DNA of 42,893 nt from CAYMUR01 sp964393615. GTDB lineage: Bacteria; Planctomycetota; Planctomycetia; Pirellulales; Pirellulaceae. The notes beneath the pieces were generated by a model. The model was not told the DNA's origin and ran no database searches. It worked only from the letters and a program-made list of their open reading frames with translations. Made by a program: the position numbers and the translations under genes. Within the stretch, counting starts at the first letter, position 1; the number at the start of each line of letters is the position of its first letter. This document shows positions 17,195 to 26,300 of the stretch, in pieces. The stretch spans positions 1-42,893 of the forward strand of contig CAYMUR010000037.1 of NCBI GenBank assembly GCA_964393615.1, written 5' to 3'.

Positions 17195-17575
17195 GTGGCC
17201 AAGACCAAAAAACGAAGAATAAAACGAAACGTAACGATAGGGGTGGTTCACATTCGAGCCACGTTTAACAATACCGCGATTACGATCACGGATACACATG
17301 GTGATACGTTGTGCTGGTCCAGCGCGGGAACCTGTGGTTTCAAAGGGAGTCGAAAAAGTACACCTTTTGCGGGGCAATGTGCTGCACAACAAGCTGCCGA
17401 GAAAGCAGTGAAATTTGGTGTCAAAGACGTAGACGTGCGGGTCAATGGACCTGGCTCTGGGCGTGAGAGTGCCATTACGGCGTTGGAAGCAGCCGGCTTG
17501 AAGGTCAAAACGCTCGAAGATGTCACTCCGATTCCACATAACGGTTGCCGACCAAAGAAGAAACGGCGTGTGTAG
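17195..17575 (+). CDS. rpsK: 30S ribosomal protein uS11 (S11)
   Basis: Platform protein of the 30S subunit. It has 126 residues, with GTG start at 17195 and GGGAG at 17180-17184. Signatures are VVHIRATFNNTAITITDTHG, STPFAGQCAAQQAAEKAV and the C-terminal DVTPIPHNGCRPKKKRRV. rpsD, which usually sits between rpsK and rpoA, is missing; only a 215-bp gap with a ribosome-binding site for rpoA follows. Confidence 0.95.
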   Translation: MAKTKKRRIKRNVTIGVVHIRATFNNTAITITDTHGDTLCWSSAGTCGFKGSRKSTPFAGQCAAQQAAEKAVKFGVKDVDVRVNGPGSGRESAITALEAAGLKVKTLEDVTPIPHNGCRPKKKRRV

Positions 17576-17790
17576 TAAAAAGTTGTGGAAGGAACTGCTT
17601 GCTGGTGACATTTATAACTGGCTCGTTTGAGTTTTGCTTTCACGTACAGCTGTGTGAAAAATTTTGACTGCATACGATTGGATAACGATTAGTTTAATTA
17701 CCACACCGATCGAACTACGAGAGGGGACAGCCTTCGGTTGATTGTACCTGAGGGCTGAGTATCAAACCTGCATTGCTGAGGAGTACGAAG

Positions 17791-18783
17791 ATGCATATTC
17801 GCTGGCGCGGATTGGAATTACCGAGCGTGGTGACCTGCGATGCGAGCACATTAACATCGACCTATGGAAAATTTACGGCCGAACCATTTGAGCGTGGATT
17901 CGGGACGTCAATTGGAAATAGTTTGCGTCGTGTTTTGCTTTCCAGTTTGGAAGGAAGTGCGGTCACGCAGATTAAAATTCGCGGCGCTCAGCATGAGTTC
18001 ACGACATTGTCAGGAGTGATGGAAGACATCACAGACTTGGTGTTGAACGTGAAATCTTTGGTTGTCAAAAGTCATAGTGATACGACGAAAGTGATTACGC
18101 TGGAAAAGAACATCGCAGGCCCGGTGACGGGTGCCGACGTTCAATCCGACGCAGATGTTGAAGTGATCAATCAGGATCATGTGATCGCGAACTTGACCGA
18201 CAACGTGGAATTCTTTCTGGAAATGGTTGTGGAAAACGGTCGCGCATATGTTCCCGCGACTGAACACAGTACACTGGATCATGAAATCGGTATTATTCCG
18301 ATTGACGCGGTTTACAGTCCTGTGACTCGCGTTCGGTATGAAATTGAGGAAACTCGTGTTGGACAAAAAACCAACTATGACAAGTTGACGCTTGAAATCT
18401 GGACCAACGGTTCTATTTCACCGGAGATGGCGATGGTTGAATCGTCGAAGATATTACGTAAACACTTGAATCCGTTTATCCAATACACGGAATTGGGTGG
18501 CCGCGTGAATGCAGCACCCAAGGCGGGTCCCTCGGGCGCCGATCCTATCTTGGAGTCGAAGTTGAACATGCCTTTGGTGGAGTTGAAGTTTTCCGTCAGG
18601 GCAAATAATTGTCTGGAGGCTGAGAACATCCATACGGTTCGCGATCTCGTTTCCCGAACAGAAGATTCACTGCTCGAAGTACGTAACTTCGGGGATACAA
18701 CGTTGACCGAAGTCCGCGAAAAACTGGACGAACTAGGGCTGCATTTGGGTATGCGTGTACCCGCCGCGACAGGTCTGCGTTGA
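17791..18783 (+). CDS. rpoA: DNA-directed RNA polymerase subunit alpha
   Basis: Scaffold of RNA polymerase: the N-terminal domain dimerises and binds beta and beta', the C-terminal domain contacts UP elements and activators. With the ATG at 17791 it has 330 residues. GAGGAG seven or eight bases upstream decides this start over an in-frame TTG at 17773. The N-terminal domain has FTAEPFERGFGTSIGNSLRR; the C-terminal domain has SVRANNCLEAENIHTVRDLV and ending LDELGLHLGM. It lies between rpsK and rplQ as usual. Confidence 0.96.
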   Translation: MHIRWRGLELPSVVTCDASTLTSTYGKFTAEPFERGFGTSIGNSLRRVLLSSLEGSAVTQIKIRGAQHEFTTLSGVMEDITDLVLNVKSLVVKSHSDTTKVITLEKNIAGPVTGADVQSDADVEVINQDHVIANLTDNVEFFLEMVVENGRAYVPATEHSTLDHEIGIIPIDAVYSPVTRVRYEIEETRVGQKTNYDKLTLEIWTNGSISPEMAMVESSKILRKHLNPFIQYTELGGRVNAAPKAGPSGADPILESKLNMPLVELKFSVRANNCLEAENIHTVRDLVSRTEDSLLEVRNFGDTTLTEVREKLDELGLHLGMRVPAATGLR

Positions 18784-18878
18784 TGGTGGAAGACGCCCCA
18801 CGCATCATGCCCTGTTTGGCGTGGTGACTCAGACTCAGAAGCATTCAATTTCCAACCTGAATACGAAGAAAAACTGCT

Positions 18879-19631
18879 ATGCGACATCGTAGAAAAGGCC
18901 GCACTTTAGGAAGGGCGCCTCACCATCGAAAAGCTCTTTTACGGAATATGGCGAGTGCGCTGATCTTAACAGAACGTGACGCCGATGAGTTCGAATTTGA
19001 TTCTACTTTGCCCAAGGTCCGGGGTCGCATTATTACTACATTGGAAAAAGCCAAGGAAGTTCGCCCACTCGTGGAGAAATGTGTCACCATTGCACGCCGC
19101 TCGCTGGAAGCCCAAGAGCATGCCCAGCAATTTGCGAGTGACCATGAAAAAGAAAGTTCAGAGTGGAAGGAGTGGAGGCAAAGCGATGAATGGAAACACT
19201 GGGTAGAAGCGCAGGCACCAGTCGTTGCTGCTCGTCGCCACGTTGCCAAACTGTTGCAAGACAAAGTGGCAGTTGACGTTCTGTTCAAAGAAATTGCGCC
19301 ACGCTATTCAGATCGGCCGGGGGGGTATACGCGTGTGGTTCGTTTGGCGAAGCCAAGGTTAGGAGACGCTGGAACGCGTGCAGTCTTGGAGTTTGTCGGT
19401 GTTCATGATCGTGTTGTCAGTAAGAGTGAAAAGCCATCTTTTGCTGATCCCGAAGAACCAGTCGTCGAAGAGGAATTGACCTCGGAAGCGGAACAGGAGG
19501 CAGCCGACAGTGTCGAAGAACAACAAAGTGTCGAAGAACAAGAAGTTGCCTCGGATGAAACTTCTGTAGAGCAGGCGAAAGATTCTGCAGGTGATGGTGA
19601 CGGAGACACCAAAGACAAACCAGCATCTTAA
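18879..19631 (+). CDS. rplQ: 50S ribosomal protein bL17 (L17), expanded
   Basis: 50S protein near the tunnel exit. The start MRHRRKGRTLGRAPHHRKAL and the segment RGRIITTLEKAKEVRPLVEK are unmistakable bL17. The protein has 250 residues, about twice the usual 116-127. Two additions explain this: an internal charged insert of roughly 45 residues (about 76-120, rich in Glu, Lys and Trp), and an acidic tail of about 75 residues (Glu/Ser/Val-rich, ending GDGDGDTKDKPAS). The conserved GGYTRVVRLAKPRLGDAG lies between them. A hairpin follows at 19693. Confidence 0.92.
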   Translation: MRHRRKGRTLGRAPHHRKALLRNMASALILTERDADEFEFDSTLPKVRGRIITTLEKAKEVRPLVEKCVTIARRSLEAQEHAQQFASDHEKESSEWKEWRQSDEWKHWVEAQAPVVAARRHVAKLLQDKVAVDVLFKEIAPRYSDRPGGYTRVVRLAKPRLGDAGTRAVLEFVGVHDRVVSKSEKPSFADPEEPVVEEELTSEAEQEAADSVEEQQSVEEQEVASDETSVEQAKDSAGDGDGDTKDKPAS

Positions 19632-19692
19632 GCCGCAGCTGTGAGCCAGTTGGTATCTCAGTGGAATTTTCTGTTGGGCAAGAAGGTCTTGC

Positions 19693-19718
19693 TTTGTAAT
19701 GGGATTGCCCATTACAAA
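19693..19718 (+). terminator. Perfect 11-bp hairpin after rplQ
   Basis: TTTGTAATGGG, loop ATTG, CCCATTACAAA: a perfect inverted repeat of 11 bp with a 4-base loop, 62 bp past the rplQ stop. It has no clear U-tract on the plus side, so it may stop transcription only partly or protect the 3' end of the mRNA. Its position at the end of the super-operon supports a terminator role. Confidence 0.6.
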
Positions 19719-19818
19719 TCGGTCTTATCGGATGCTCAATCAGTGCCCATGTTCTAACGGATTGATAGCTTTCCGATGGTTGCTGGTGCCCTGATTTCTC
19801 ATTAGTTTTGAGGCTCTC

Positions 19819-20454
19819 ATGGATGGTCAGTTCTCGATTTCAGAGGCCAACCCAACGAGTGATGCTATCAGGCGCGGCTTCAATATTACGGCTCACGTCC
19901 GTACGCTCTGTATTGATGTCACCAAACGACTGCCGGAAATGACCCATATCGATATGACGCGAGTGGCAGTTGCTTTTTGTCAGGCGCGCAAGCGGGTTTC
20001 TCACGGGATGTATGCCTCGCTTACTCCCATGCGGTTCGAGCGAGGCAGCCTGTATATGGCACGTCACGGGCGCCGGTATACGTGTCAGCGGCTATACGAT
20101 ACCCAGGGACGAGAATTTCTCTATATCCTCAGTCTCTACTTACCACGTTTTATGGATTGCCCATTCAAAGAGAAACTTATCACGATTTTTCATGAGTTGT
20201 GGCATATTAATCCGGACTTTGATGGCGACATTCGCCGGCACGGTGGTCGTTGCCATGTACATACTCATTCCCAAAAGGAGTACGATACCCATATGGAACG
20301 GCTGGTTGATGATTGGCTGCGGCGGTCTCCACCGGATCATCTTTACAACTTTCTACGGTTGCGATTTGATGAACTTTACCGTCGCCACGGTCCCGTCTAT
20401 GGCAACAAGATTCCAAATCCCAAGTTGATTCCAGTGGATACGGAAATATCATGA
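19819..20454 (+). CDS. Putative HExxH zinc metallopeptidase
   Basis: A protein of 211 residues. The zinc-binding helix is FHELWHI (H125, E126, H129), followed by a Gly/Asp/His-rich stretch (NPDFDGDIRRHGGRCHVHTH) that may supply the third ligand. It has no signal peptide or membrane segment, so it is probably cytoplasmic. The arrangement resembles the small family described in Pfam as putative phage metallopeptidase; this assignment is from memory and the substrate is unknown. GAGG precedes the ATG. It lies beyond the rplQ hairpin and converges with the downstream gene, with 58 bp between stops. Confidence 0.7.
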   Translation: MDGQFSISEANPTSDAIRRGFNITAHVRTLCIDVTKRLPEMTHIDMTRVAVAFCQARKRVSHGMYASLTPMRFERGSLYMARHGRRYTCQRLYDTQGREFLYILSLYLPRFMDCPFKEKLITIFHELWHINPDFDGDIRRHGGRCHVHTHSQKEYDTHMERLVDDWLRRSPPDHLYNFLRLRFDELYRRHGPVYGNKIPNPKLIPVDTEIS

Positions 20455-20512
20455 GCGAAGCATTTTGCTGCCGACTCCCTGCAGTGATCTTTTGAAACGC
20501 CTCATGCACAGG

Positions 20513-21655
20513 TTATTGTTCGCTGACGGCAGGGCCACAATAGATCTGAAAATTGGGGATAAAAAGCAATTTCGACACGATACCCGCAAGTTTTTCACGT
20601 GACCAGAGATGGGCGGTCACCGGTAAGAATTCTGAACCAATCCGGCGTTTGGTTTCATTGTTAAGCGGACCGAAAGTGACGCGGCTGAAACCTTGTTCAA
20701 TGGCAAAGTGAATCGCTGCATTCATTAGGTTGTGGTACGTTTTGGTTTTGAAAGACAAGTCATAGTCCAACCCTCCGTGGCACTGGTGCATGACGTCTCC
20801 GTTGGAGAAAAAGCTGAAGAATCCGACGGCTCGTCCTTTGATTTTAGCGACCAGTACATGTTGTTGTTGAGAAATAAATGCTTCGCGGTGGATTTGTAGG
20901 TCTTCGAATGGTACTGCCAAATCATGATGAGAATGGTTGTATGTTGCGCTTTTGACGAGTAGTTGTTGCAATTCTGTTGCCAAATCGACTGGGAGTGGCG
21001 GCGTAAAATAGTCGATGACGCCGCCATGTTCATCAAATGGCTTTCGATCCTGACGAAAATTTTTACGGCGTTTCTTGGTCAAGTTTTCCAAGTAACTTTC
21101 AAGGGACGTATGCCTGGCAACGTTAACCGCGACTGCCGGTAGTGCATTGAAGGATTCGAGACCGCGCTGTTTGGCCCAGTCCAGATTTTCGGTCGGTGTG
21201 GAAATCCATACATGGTCGACGTCTTGCTTGGCACAGAGGTGATCAAAAACGGCGTTTCGAACGGTCGATGCGTTGTTAGGTGTTACTGCAAAGAAAGGGG
21301 ATGTATATTGAAATCCCATGAACGCTGTGTCTACCATGTAGGTGGTTTTTCGCGACAGCAAGCCGAGCAGCGGACCCGCCCAACGTCGGACGTTTGCCTT
21401 TAATAAATTCGTGTTTTTGTAATTCACCGTTTTAATGATCGGTGCCAAGCCGAGAAATATATCCCCACGAAACACTTTAACAAAAAATAATTGCGTGCGA
21501 TCAGTTGAGAAACGTGCGTGGTGGGCGAAATGATCCAATCCGGTGTTGGCTAACGCGTCCCGCTGCTGTTCCGTTAACACTATGTCTTCGCGGACAGCCA
21601 GGGACGTGGATGGTCCGTGGGAAACGTTGTGAGACGGTACGGTTGATAAAGTCAT
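20513..21655 (-). CDS. FemAB/GNAT-like acyltransferase
   Basis: A protein of 380 residues with the look of the FemAB-like GNAT superfamily (Acetyltransf_6 type): two GNAT halves, the motif YLENLTKKRRKNFRQDRKPF in the middle and a C-terminal VLVAKIKGRAVGFFSFFSNG, then CHGGLDYDLS and FAIEQGFSRVTFGPLNNETK. Such proteins transfer aminoacyl or acyl groups, for example onto peptidoglycan precursors or amino acids. No membrane segment or signal is seen. It is last on the strand after the enoyl reductase gene, across a 195-bp gap with its own weak promoter, so membership of the lipid cluster is uncertain. Substrate unknown. Confidence 0.65.
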   Translation of the reverse strand: MTLSTVPSHNVSHGPSTSLAVREDIVLTEQQRDALANTGLDHFAHHARFSTDRTQLFFVKVFRGDIFLGLAPIIKTVNYKNTNLLKANVRRWAGPLLGLLSRKTTYMVDTAFMGFQYTSPFFAVTPNNASTVRNAVFDHLCAKQDVDHVWISTPTENLDWAKQRGLESFNALPAVAVNVARHTSLESYLENLTKKRRKNFRQDRKPFDEHGGVIDYFTPPLPVDLATELQQLLVKSATYNHSHHDLAVPFEDLQIHREAFISQQQHVLVAKIKGRAVGFFSFFSNGDVMHQCHGGLDYDLSFKTKTYHNLMNAAIHFAIEQGFSRVTFGPLNNETKRRIGSEFLPVTAHLWSREKLAGIVSKLLFIPNFQIYCGPAVSEQ

Positions 21656-21782
21656 CCCCGCGAGTCCTTATTCGTTGATCCGCAAAAAATCTTTGTCATT
21701 CCAATGATGGATAACACGATTCCCAGCCGCCGCTGTGTCGTGACTAGGGTTTCAGGTTAACCTTCTGGCTAATAGTCGTCAG

Positions 21783-21813
21783 GTTATAGTTGGAAATAGG
21801 TTCTTTGTGTCAG
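21783..21813 (-). promoter_or_regulatory. Weak candidate promoter for the FemAB-like gene
   Basis: On the minus strand, CTGACA (21813-21808), a 19-bp spacer, and TATAAC (21788-21783). Each hexamer has one mismatch but the spacing is long. It would give a leader of about 120 nt. Confidence 0.3.
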
Positions 21814-21850
21814 GGGGAGGCGGTAGCAGCCAAGCGGATTAATGTGTTCG

Positions 21851-22615
21851 TTAGAGATGCACTGCTGCCCCACCGTCGACGACCAGGGTTTCGCCTTGGA
21901 CCATATCACTCAATGGGCTGGCAAGAAATAGCACGGCATGAGCCACGTCGTCTGCCAGCAACATGCGGTCACCCATCATTGTCTTTTCACGGCGCCGATC
22001 GAACATTTGTTCTGCATTGGGGATGACGCGTGTCGAGTCCGTTTCAACCAGTCCAGCCTTGACGACATTAACATTCACACCACGATCTCCGACTTCTAAT
22101 GTCAGATGGCGGGCCAGACTTTCGAGGGCCGCTTTGGAACCGCCGATGAGGCCGTACCAGGGAAGTGCCATTTCGGAACCGTGGCTGGAAATGGCGACGA
22201 CTTTTGCGCGTACGGCGTTTTTTTCCAGCAACGGCATGGCTCGTTGAACTAGCAGGACGAGTGCCAGAGCGTTGGTGTTCATCGCGTTGTGAAAATGACG
22301 AGAATTGGCTGAAAGCAGTGGTCTAAATCCACCCGTTGCAGCATTACTGACAATAATATCTAGTTGACCGATTTCTTTTTCGACGAAATCCATCATGCTA
22401 CTGACGTCGTCTTCTTCGCTAACATCGGCTTTGACGAGGTATGCTTTCCGTCCGTAGGTGTCGATGCGTTCCGCGACTTCCATGGCGGATGACCGTGACG
22501 AAACATAATTGATAATCACGTGAGCACCGGCTTCTGCCAGTTTTAAAGCACAGGCACGGCCAATACCACGGGAACCTCCGGTCACCAGAGCAACACGGTC
22601 AGTCAAATCGATCAT
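21851..22615 (-). CDS. FabL-like enoyl-[acyl-carrier-protein] reductase (SDR family)
   Basis: NAD(P)H-dependent SDR of 254 residues. The nucleotide-binding motif TGGSRGIGRA is at residues 12-21 and SNAATGGFRPLL (90-101) follows the NNAASGVLRP pattern of Bacillus FabL. The active site reads Y154-x6-K161, the enoyl-reductase spacing, not the YxxxK of ketoreductases. Likely role: reduce the enoyl intermediate left by the synthase, which has no ER domain of its own. Its ATG overlaps the stop of the phosphopantetheinyl transferase gene by 4 bp, so it belongs to the same operon. A ketoreductase or other SDR activity is the main alternative. Confidence 0.75.
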   Translation of the reverse strand: MIDLTDRVALVTGGSRGIGRACALKLAEAGAHVIINYVSSRSSAMEVAERIDTYGRKAYLVKADVSEEDDVSSMMDFVEKEIGQLDIIVSNAATGGFRPLLSANSRHFHNAMNTNALALVLLVQRAMPLLEKNAVRAKVVAISSHGSEMALPWYGLIGGSKAALESLARHLTLEVGDRGVNVNVVKAGLVETDSTRVIPNAEQMFDRRREKTMMGDRMLLADDVAHAVLFLASPLSDMVQGETLVVDGGAAVHL

Positions 22616-23340
22616 GATGAGTACTCTTGAAAAAAGGTGTTGGTTTGAAAACGATCGTGTGATTTTTCCAAACTAGTGAATACAGCGGAAACAGCAATCT
22701 GATTGTCAACAGTCCAGGTGTTCAGTACAAGTTCGTCCCCGAAAACGTAGTCTCCATAACGGCAGGCGATTGAACCGGCATCCCAAGAGATTTCAATCTG
22801 ACGTGGAGCAAATGGTTCCCCGTGATTGACGGCTTTATAAATTGCTTCTTTGGCCGCCCAGGTTTGTCGAACGAGTTCCTGCATCCCCGTAGCAAAAGCA
22901 GCTTGTTCCCGCGGGGTAAACCAAGTCTTTTGAAAACTTGCTGGAAACGAGTGTGGTTCGCAAATGTCGATGCCCACCTTAATGTTACTACCCTGCGCTA
23001 AGGCGACAAGAACGCCTCGTTGAGAATGTGTAATGGAAAGGCACCAATCCGTTTGTGGCTGCTCTCGGATTTGTATACTGGGACGAACAGACCGTTTCTG
23101 GTCGTTGGTGGAAAGAATCGTGATCTCACCAGTGTGGGTTGACGTGCCTGGTAGGTTCTGGCGAATCAATTGCTTGGCGATCCACCGGCCAGCAAGCCAC
23201 ATTTGTCGCCTTTCTGGTGTTCTCCAGCGATCACACTCTTCTCGTTCTTGGTGGCTTAACCAGTCTTGATCAAGGGATAATCCAGACGACTCGGTCAGCC
23301 TGGCATACCGGGTCAGCAACGGGTGTGATTGAGTAATCAT
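22612..23340 (-). CDS. 4'-phosphopantetheinyl transferase (Sfp type)
   Basis: Converts apo-ACP to holo-ACP by moving phosphopantetheine from CoA to a Ser. It has 242 residues, the Sfp-type length. The family motifs are present: SITHS (H105), VGIDICE (D125, E128) and WAAKEAIYKA (W161, K164, E165, K169). The ATG shares one base with the synthase stop (TGATG) and the stop overlaps the enoyl reductase start (ATGA), so the three genes are translationally coupled. The five ACPs encoded upstream are its obvious clients. Confidence 0.9.
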   Translation of the reverse strand: MITQSHPLLTRYARLTESSGLSLDQDWLSHQEREECDRWRTPERRQMWLAGRWIAKQLIRQNLPGTSTHTGEITILSTNDQKRSVRPSIQIREQPQTDWCLSITHSQRGVLVALAQGSNIKVGIDICEPHSFPASFQKTWFTPREQAAFATGMQELVRQTWAAKEAIYKAVNHGEPFAPRQIEISWDAGSIACRYGDYVFGDELVLNTWTVDNQIAVSAVFTSLEKSHDRFQTNTFFQEYSS

Positions 23341-26300
23341 CAGTTTGATTCCCGGCGTGGTACGAAAGCACCTTGGTAGCTGTCGACCATCACGATGACC
23401 GATCTATCTTCTCCAAAGATAGTGAAATCGTAAATCGCGTGTGATTCGTTTAGCTGACGACAGGTGGCGAAAGTCAGCAAACGTTCGTTGGTATGGGGAA
23501 AACGACCGATTTGCAGACGGCCAATCGTTTTTGGAATTTGAGCGATATCAGGTTTTGTTTTGCGAACGTGGACTCCACATGTATAAAATGCTGCATCGAT
23601 CACAGAGGGCGGGATAAACCATTGAAGACCTTTGCGGGCACCGCCAAGCTTTTCTGGATCCAGTGCCAAGATGTGGGCCAGGACATGATCGGCATCCACT
23701 TCAGTGGCTTGTAGAGCCCGGAAAACTTCACCATGAAACAAGACGATATCGTCTGGATAGTTAAATTCCTTCTCCAGTTGGCATTTGTCTGTTGGTGGCT
23801 GCTGTGCCGCCAGTGTCCGGGCGTTATCCCCAAAATCGACGGTGGCCTTCATGTAAGGGCGATTGGCTTGCACCAAGTTGCCAGCACGGTTAAAAAAATC
23901 GCTGCTGACGACGCACTCGACACCCTCTGGGCCAGCCACCGCCGTGACTCGGACGGTTGAGATACGGTCCGTATAGAACCGCATGGGTTCCAGTAATTGG
24001 ATGTTTCGTAGCGCCGAGACTTGTTCCTGCGAGACACCAAGCAGGCTGGCGGTTTGAGCCACCGCTGACATACTGATTACGGCAGGTAAAATGGGCCGTT
24101 TCTTATACAAATGTTGGGTCAGAAATGGATCGACCGTGGGGACCATTTCGATTTCGGCTATCAGCTGCCGACCTGCTTCCCACTGAACAATCCGGTCCAC
24201 GAGTGGTAGATGGTCGATCCTCGGTTCAGTGGCAGTGGATTCTGTCGCAGTTGGGCTTGATCTGGCATGCAGGGAAGGTGCATTAACAGGTTTTAACTTT
24301 TCTGTTTTGGAGGACGCTGCCTTCTTGGGACTTGTTGCTCCGGAAACTTTGCTGGCGTACTCGGGATTGAGTTTGTGGAAAGGCCAGCCCGTAATGAGAA
24401 CTTCGCGTTCCGGCACCCCGGCGCGAACCTCGTCAATCAGGTGATTCGTCCCTTCGATGGTCGGCATGTACGTAACACCACCTATTTCACGCAAATGACG
24501 GGATTCTGGCCGAACTGCCATACCAACTTCGTCCCAGGCGTGCCAATGGAAACAGGTCGATTGACATTCAGGTCGCAAGAGATGGAACCAATCGACAAGC
24601 TTACACAACATGTCGTTGGCCATTCCATAATCGGTCTGTCCTAATCCGCCAAACCGTCCGCTGACCGATCCAAATGCTAGAAAATAGCTAAGCGGATCCT
24701 GGCGGGTGAGGTCCATGAGTGCTGCTGCTCCATCGACTTTAACTGCCATGGTGCGCTCAACCAGTTCAGGTTTTTTCTTTTCGAAGCGCAGGGCACTTTC
24801 AAAACCAGCGCCATGTACGACACCCTGGATAGGTCCATCCGTGCTTCGAATTTCTTCAAGGACATGGCGCAACGCGTCACGGTTGCTGATATCACAAGCA
24901 TAATAGGTGAAGGGGACACCAGCTTCACGGAACGTGGTCAGGTTACGATCGATTTCAATAGCTTTTTCGACTTTGTTCCAGGCAGTGATGGGGACTTCTT
25001 TGCGGGTAACTGCTTCTTTCATTACCTGAGACCGCAGTTCTTTTTCCTGTTGTGAAGTCATGTTCCGCCAGGATGGGTCAATCTGTGGCAGTGGACTGGA
25101 ACCAATTAAATGCAGCTTGATTCCAAAGCGTTTTCCCAATTCCCGGGCTACAATAGCTGTCACGCCACGCGCACCACCCGTTACCACCCAGGTGCTGCCT
25201 GGGGGTATGTCATTTTGGAGAGTTAAATCGTTGATGTCTTGGACGATCGGGCGCACCACTAATCGCTGATCGTTGCTGTAGCCGACTTCTATTTCCTGCG
25301 AGTCGTTGGTGATTTCTTGAAGGACGTAAGCGGCTACCTGTTCCACTGGTGTTGACTGCGCCACATCCACGATCTTGGCTGCGAATTTCCCGTTGGTTTT
25401 CATGCCAAGTTCGATTCCCAACGATTTCACCAGTCCTGTCAGCGCGCCGCTTTCAGCACTGTGTACCGCACCGGAAAAACCGAAATCACCACCCATGCGA
25501 GTTGCAGCAACGAGTGTTGCTTGGTCGAGCAGGTTTGCATCGAGCAACCGTTGGCACCAGCGTTGGCAGAAGGAAAAGGGGATATTGGCTCCACGCCGGC
25601 GCTGTTGTAGCCAAGTTGCGGCGTCGATATTAGTGTCGGCATCGTCGTTGTGTGGGGTCACCAGAAACAGGTGGGGAGCCGGTGTGTCATCAAAGATCCG
25701 GTCCAGTTTCGCTAACATAATGTCGATCTCTTGCAGGACAGGAACCACGTGTACGGTGGCACCTGTTTGTTCGAGCTGGCATTGTAGCGCCTGACTGACG
25801 TTGTTTTGTCCAAGGATAATTGCTGGGCCTGTCAGCTGCCGTAGACCGGAGGTTGGTTTACCCGTTTCCACAGTTCGCATCACGAACCGGAAACAGACGT
25901 TCCCGTTTTGCGCTGCTGGTCCGATACCATGATCTTGCAAAGCCTGTTCGGCTTGCCTGCCAGACAGCACGCTATCCAGTTGTCCGTTGGTGGTTGTGGC
26001 GGACAGGGGCATAGGATTGGTAGAAGTTGCCTTTGCAGGCGGGGCGCTCGTGGTCGGTTCACCTAGTAACTGTGCGATGTTGATTTCAACGTAGGTGTCG
26101 ACTTGGCCGTTGGTCCTTCCGGGGGAAGTTACCCAGGCACGTCCGATTGCAGGTTGCATGACGAGGCTGATTTGATTGTCCACTCGACGAATCGTATTCA
26201 TTGTTGGGAAGCGAGTTTCACGGTCGCGCGCTATGTCGAAACGGTCCCTGAGAGTGGCCTGTGTTTTTTCGATCGTTAGCGGTTGTGCAGGCTGTTTCTC

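Noticed and set aside
17664..17692. Promoter candidate TTGACT before rpoA
   Set aside because: No acceptable -10 hexamer at 16-18 bp spacing.
20455..20512. Bidirectional terminator between the convergent metallopeptidase and FemAB-like genes
   Set aside because: No convincing inverted repeat with adequate stem was found in the 58 bp.
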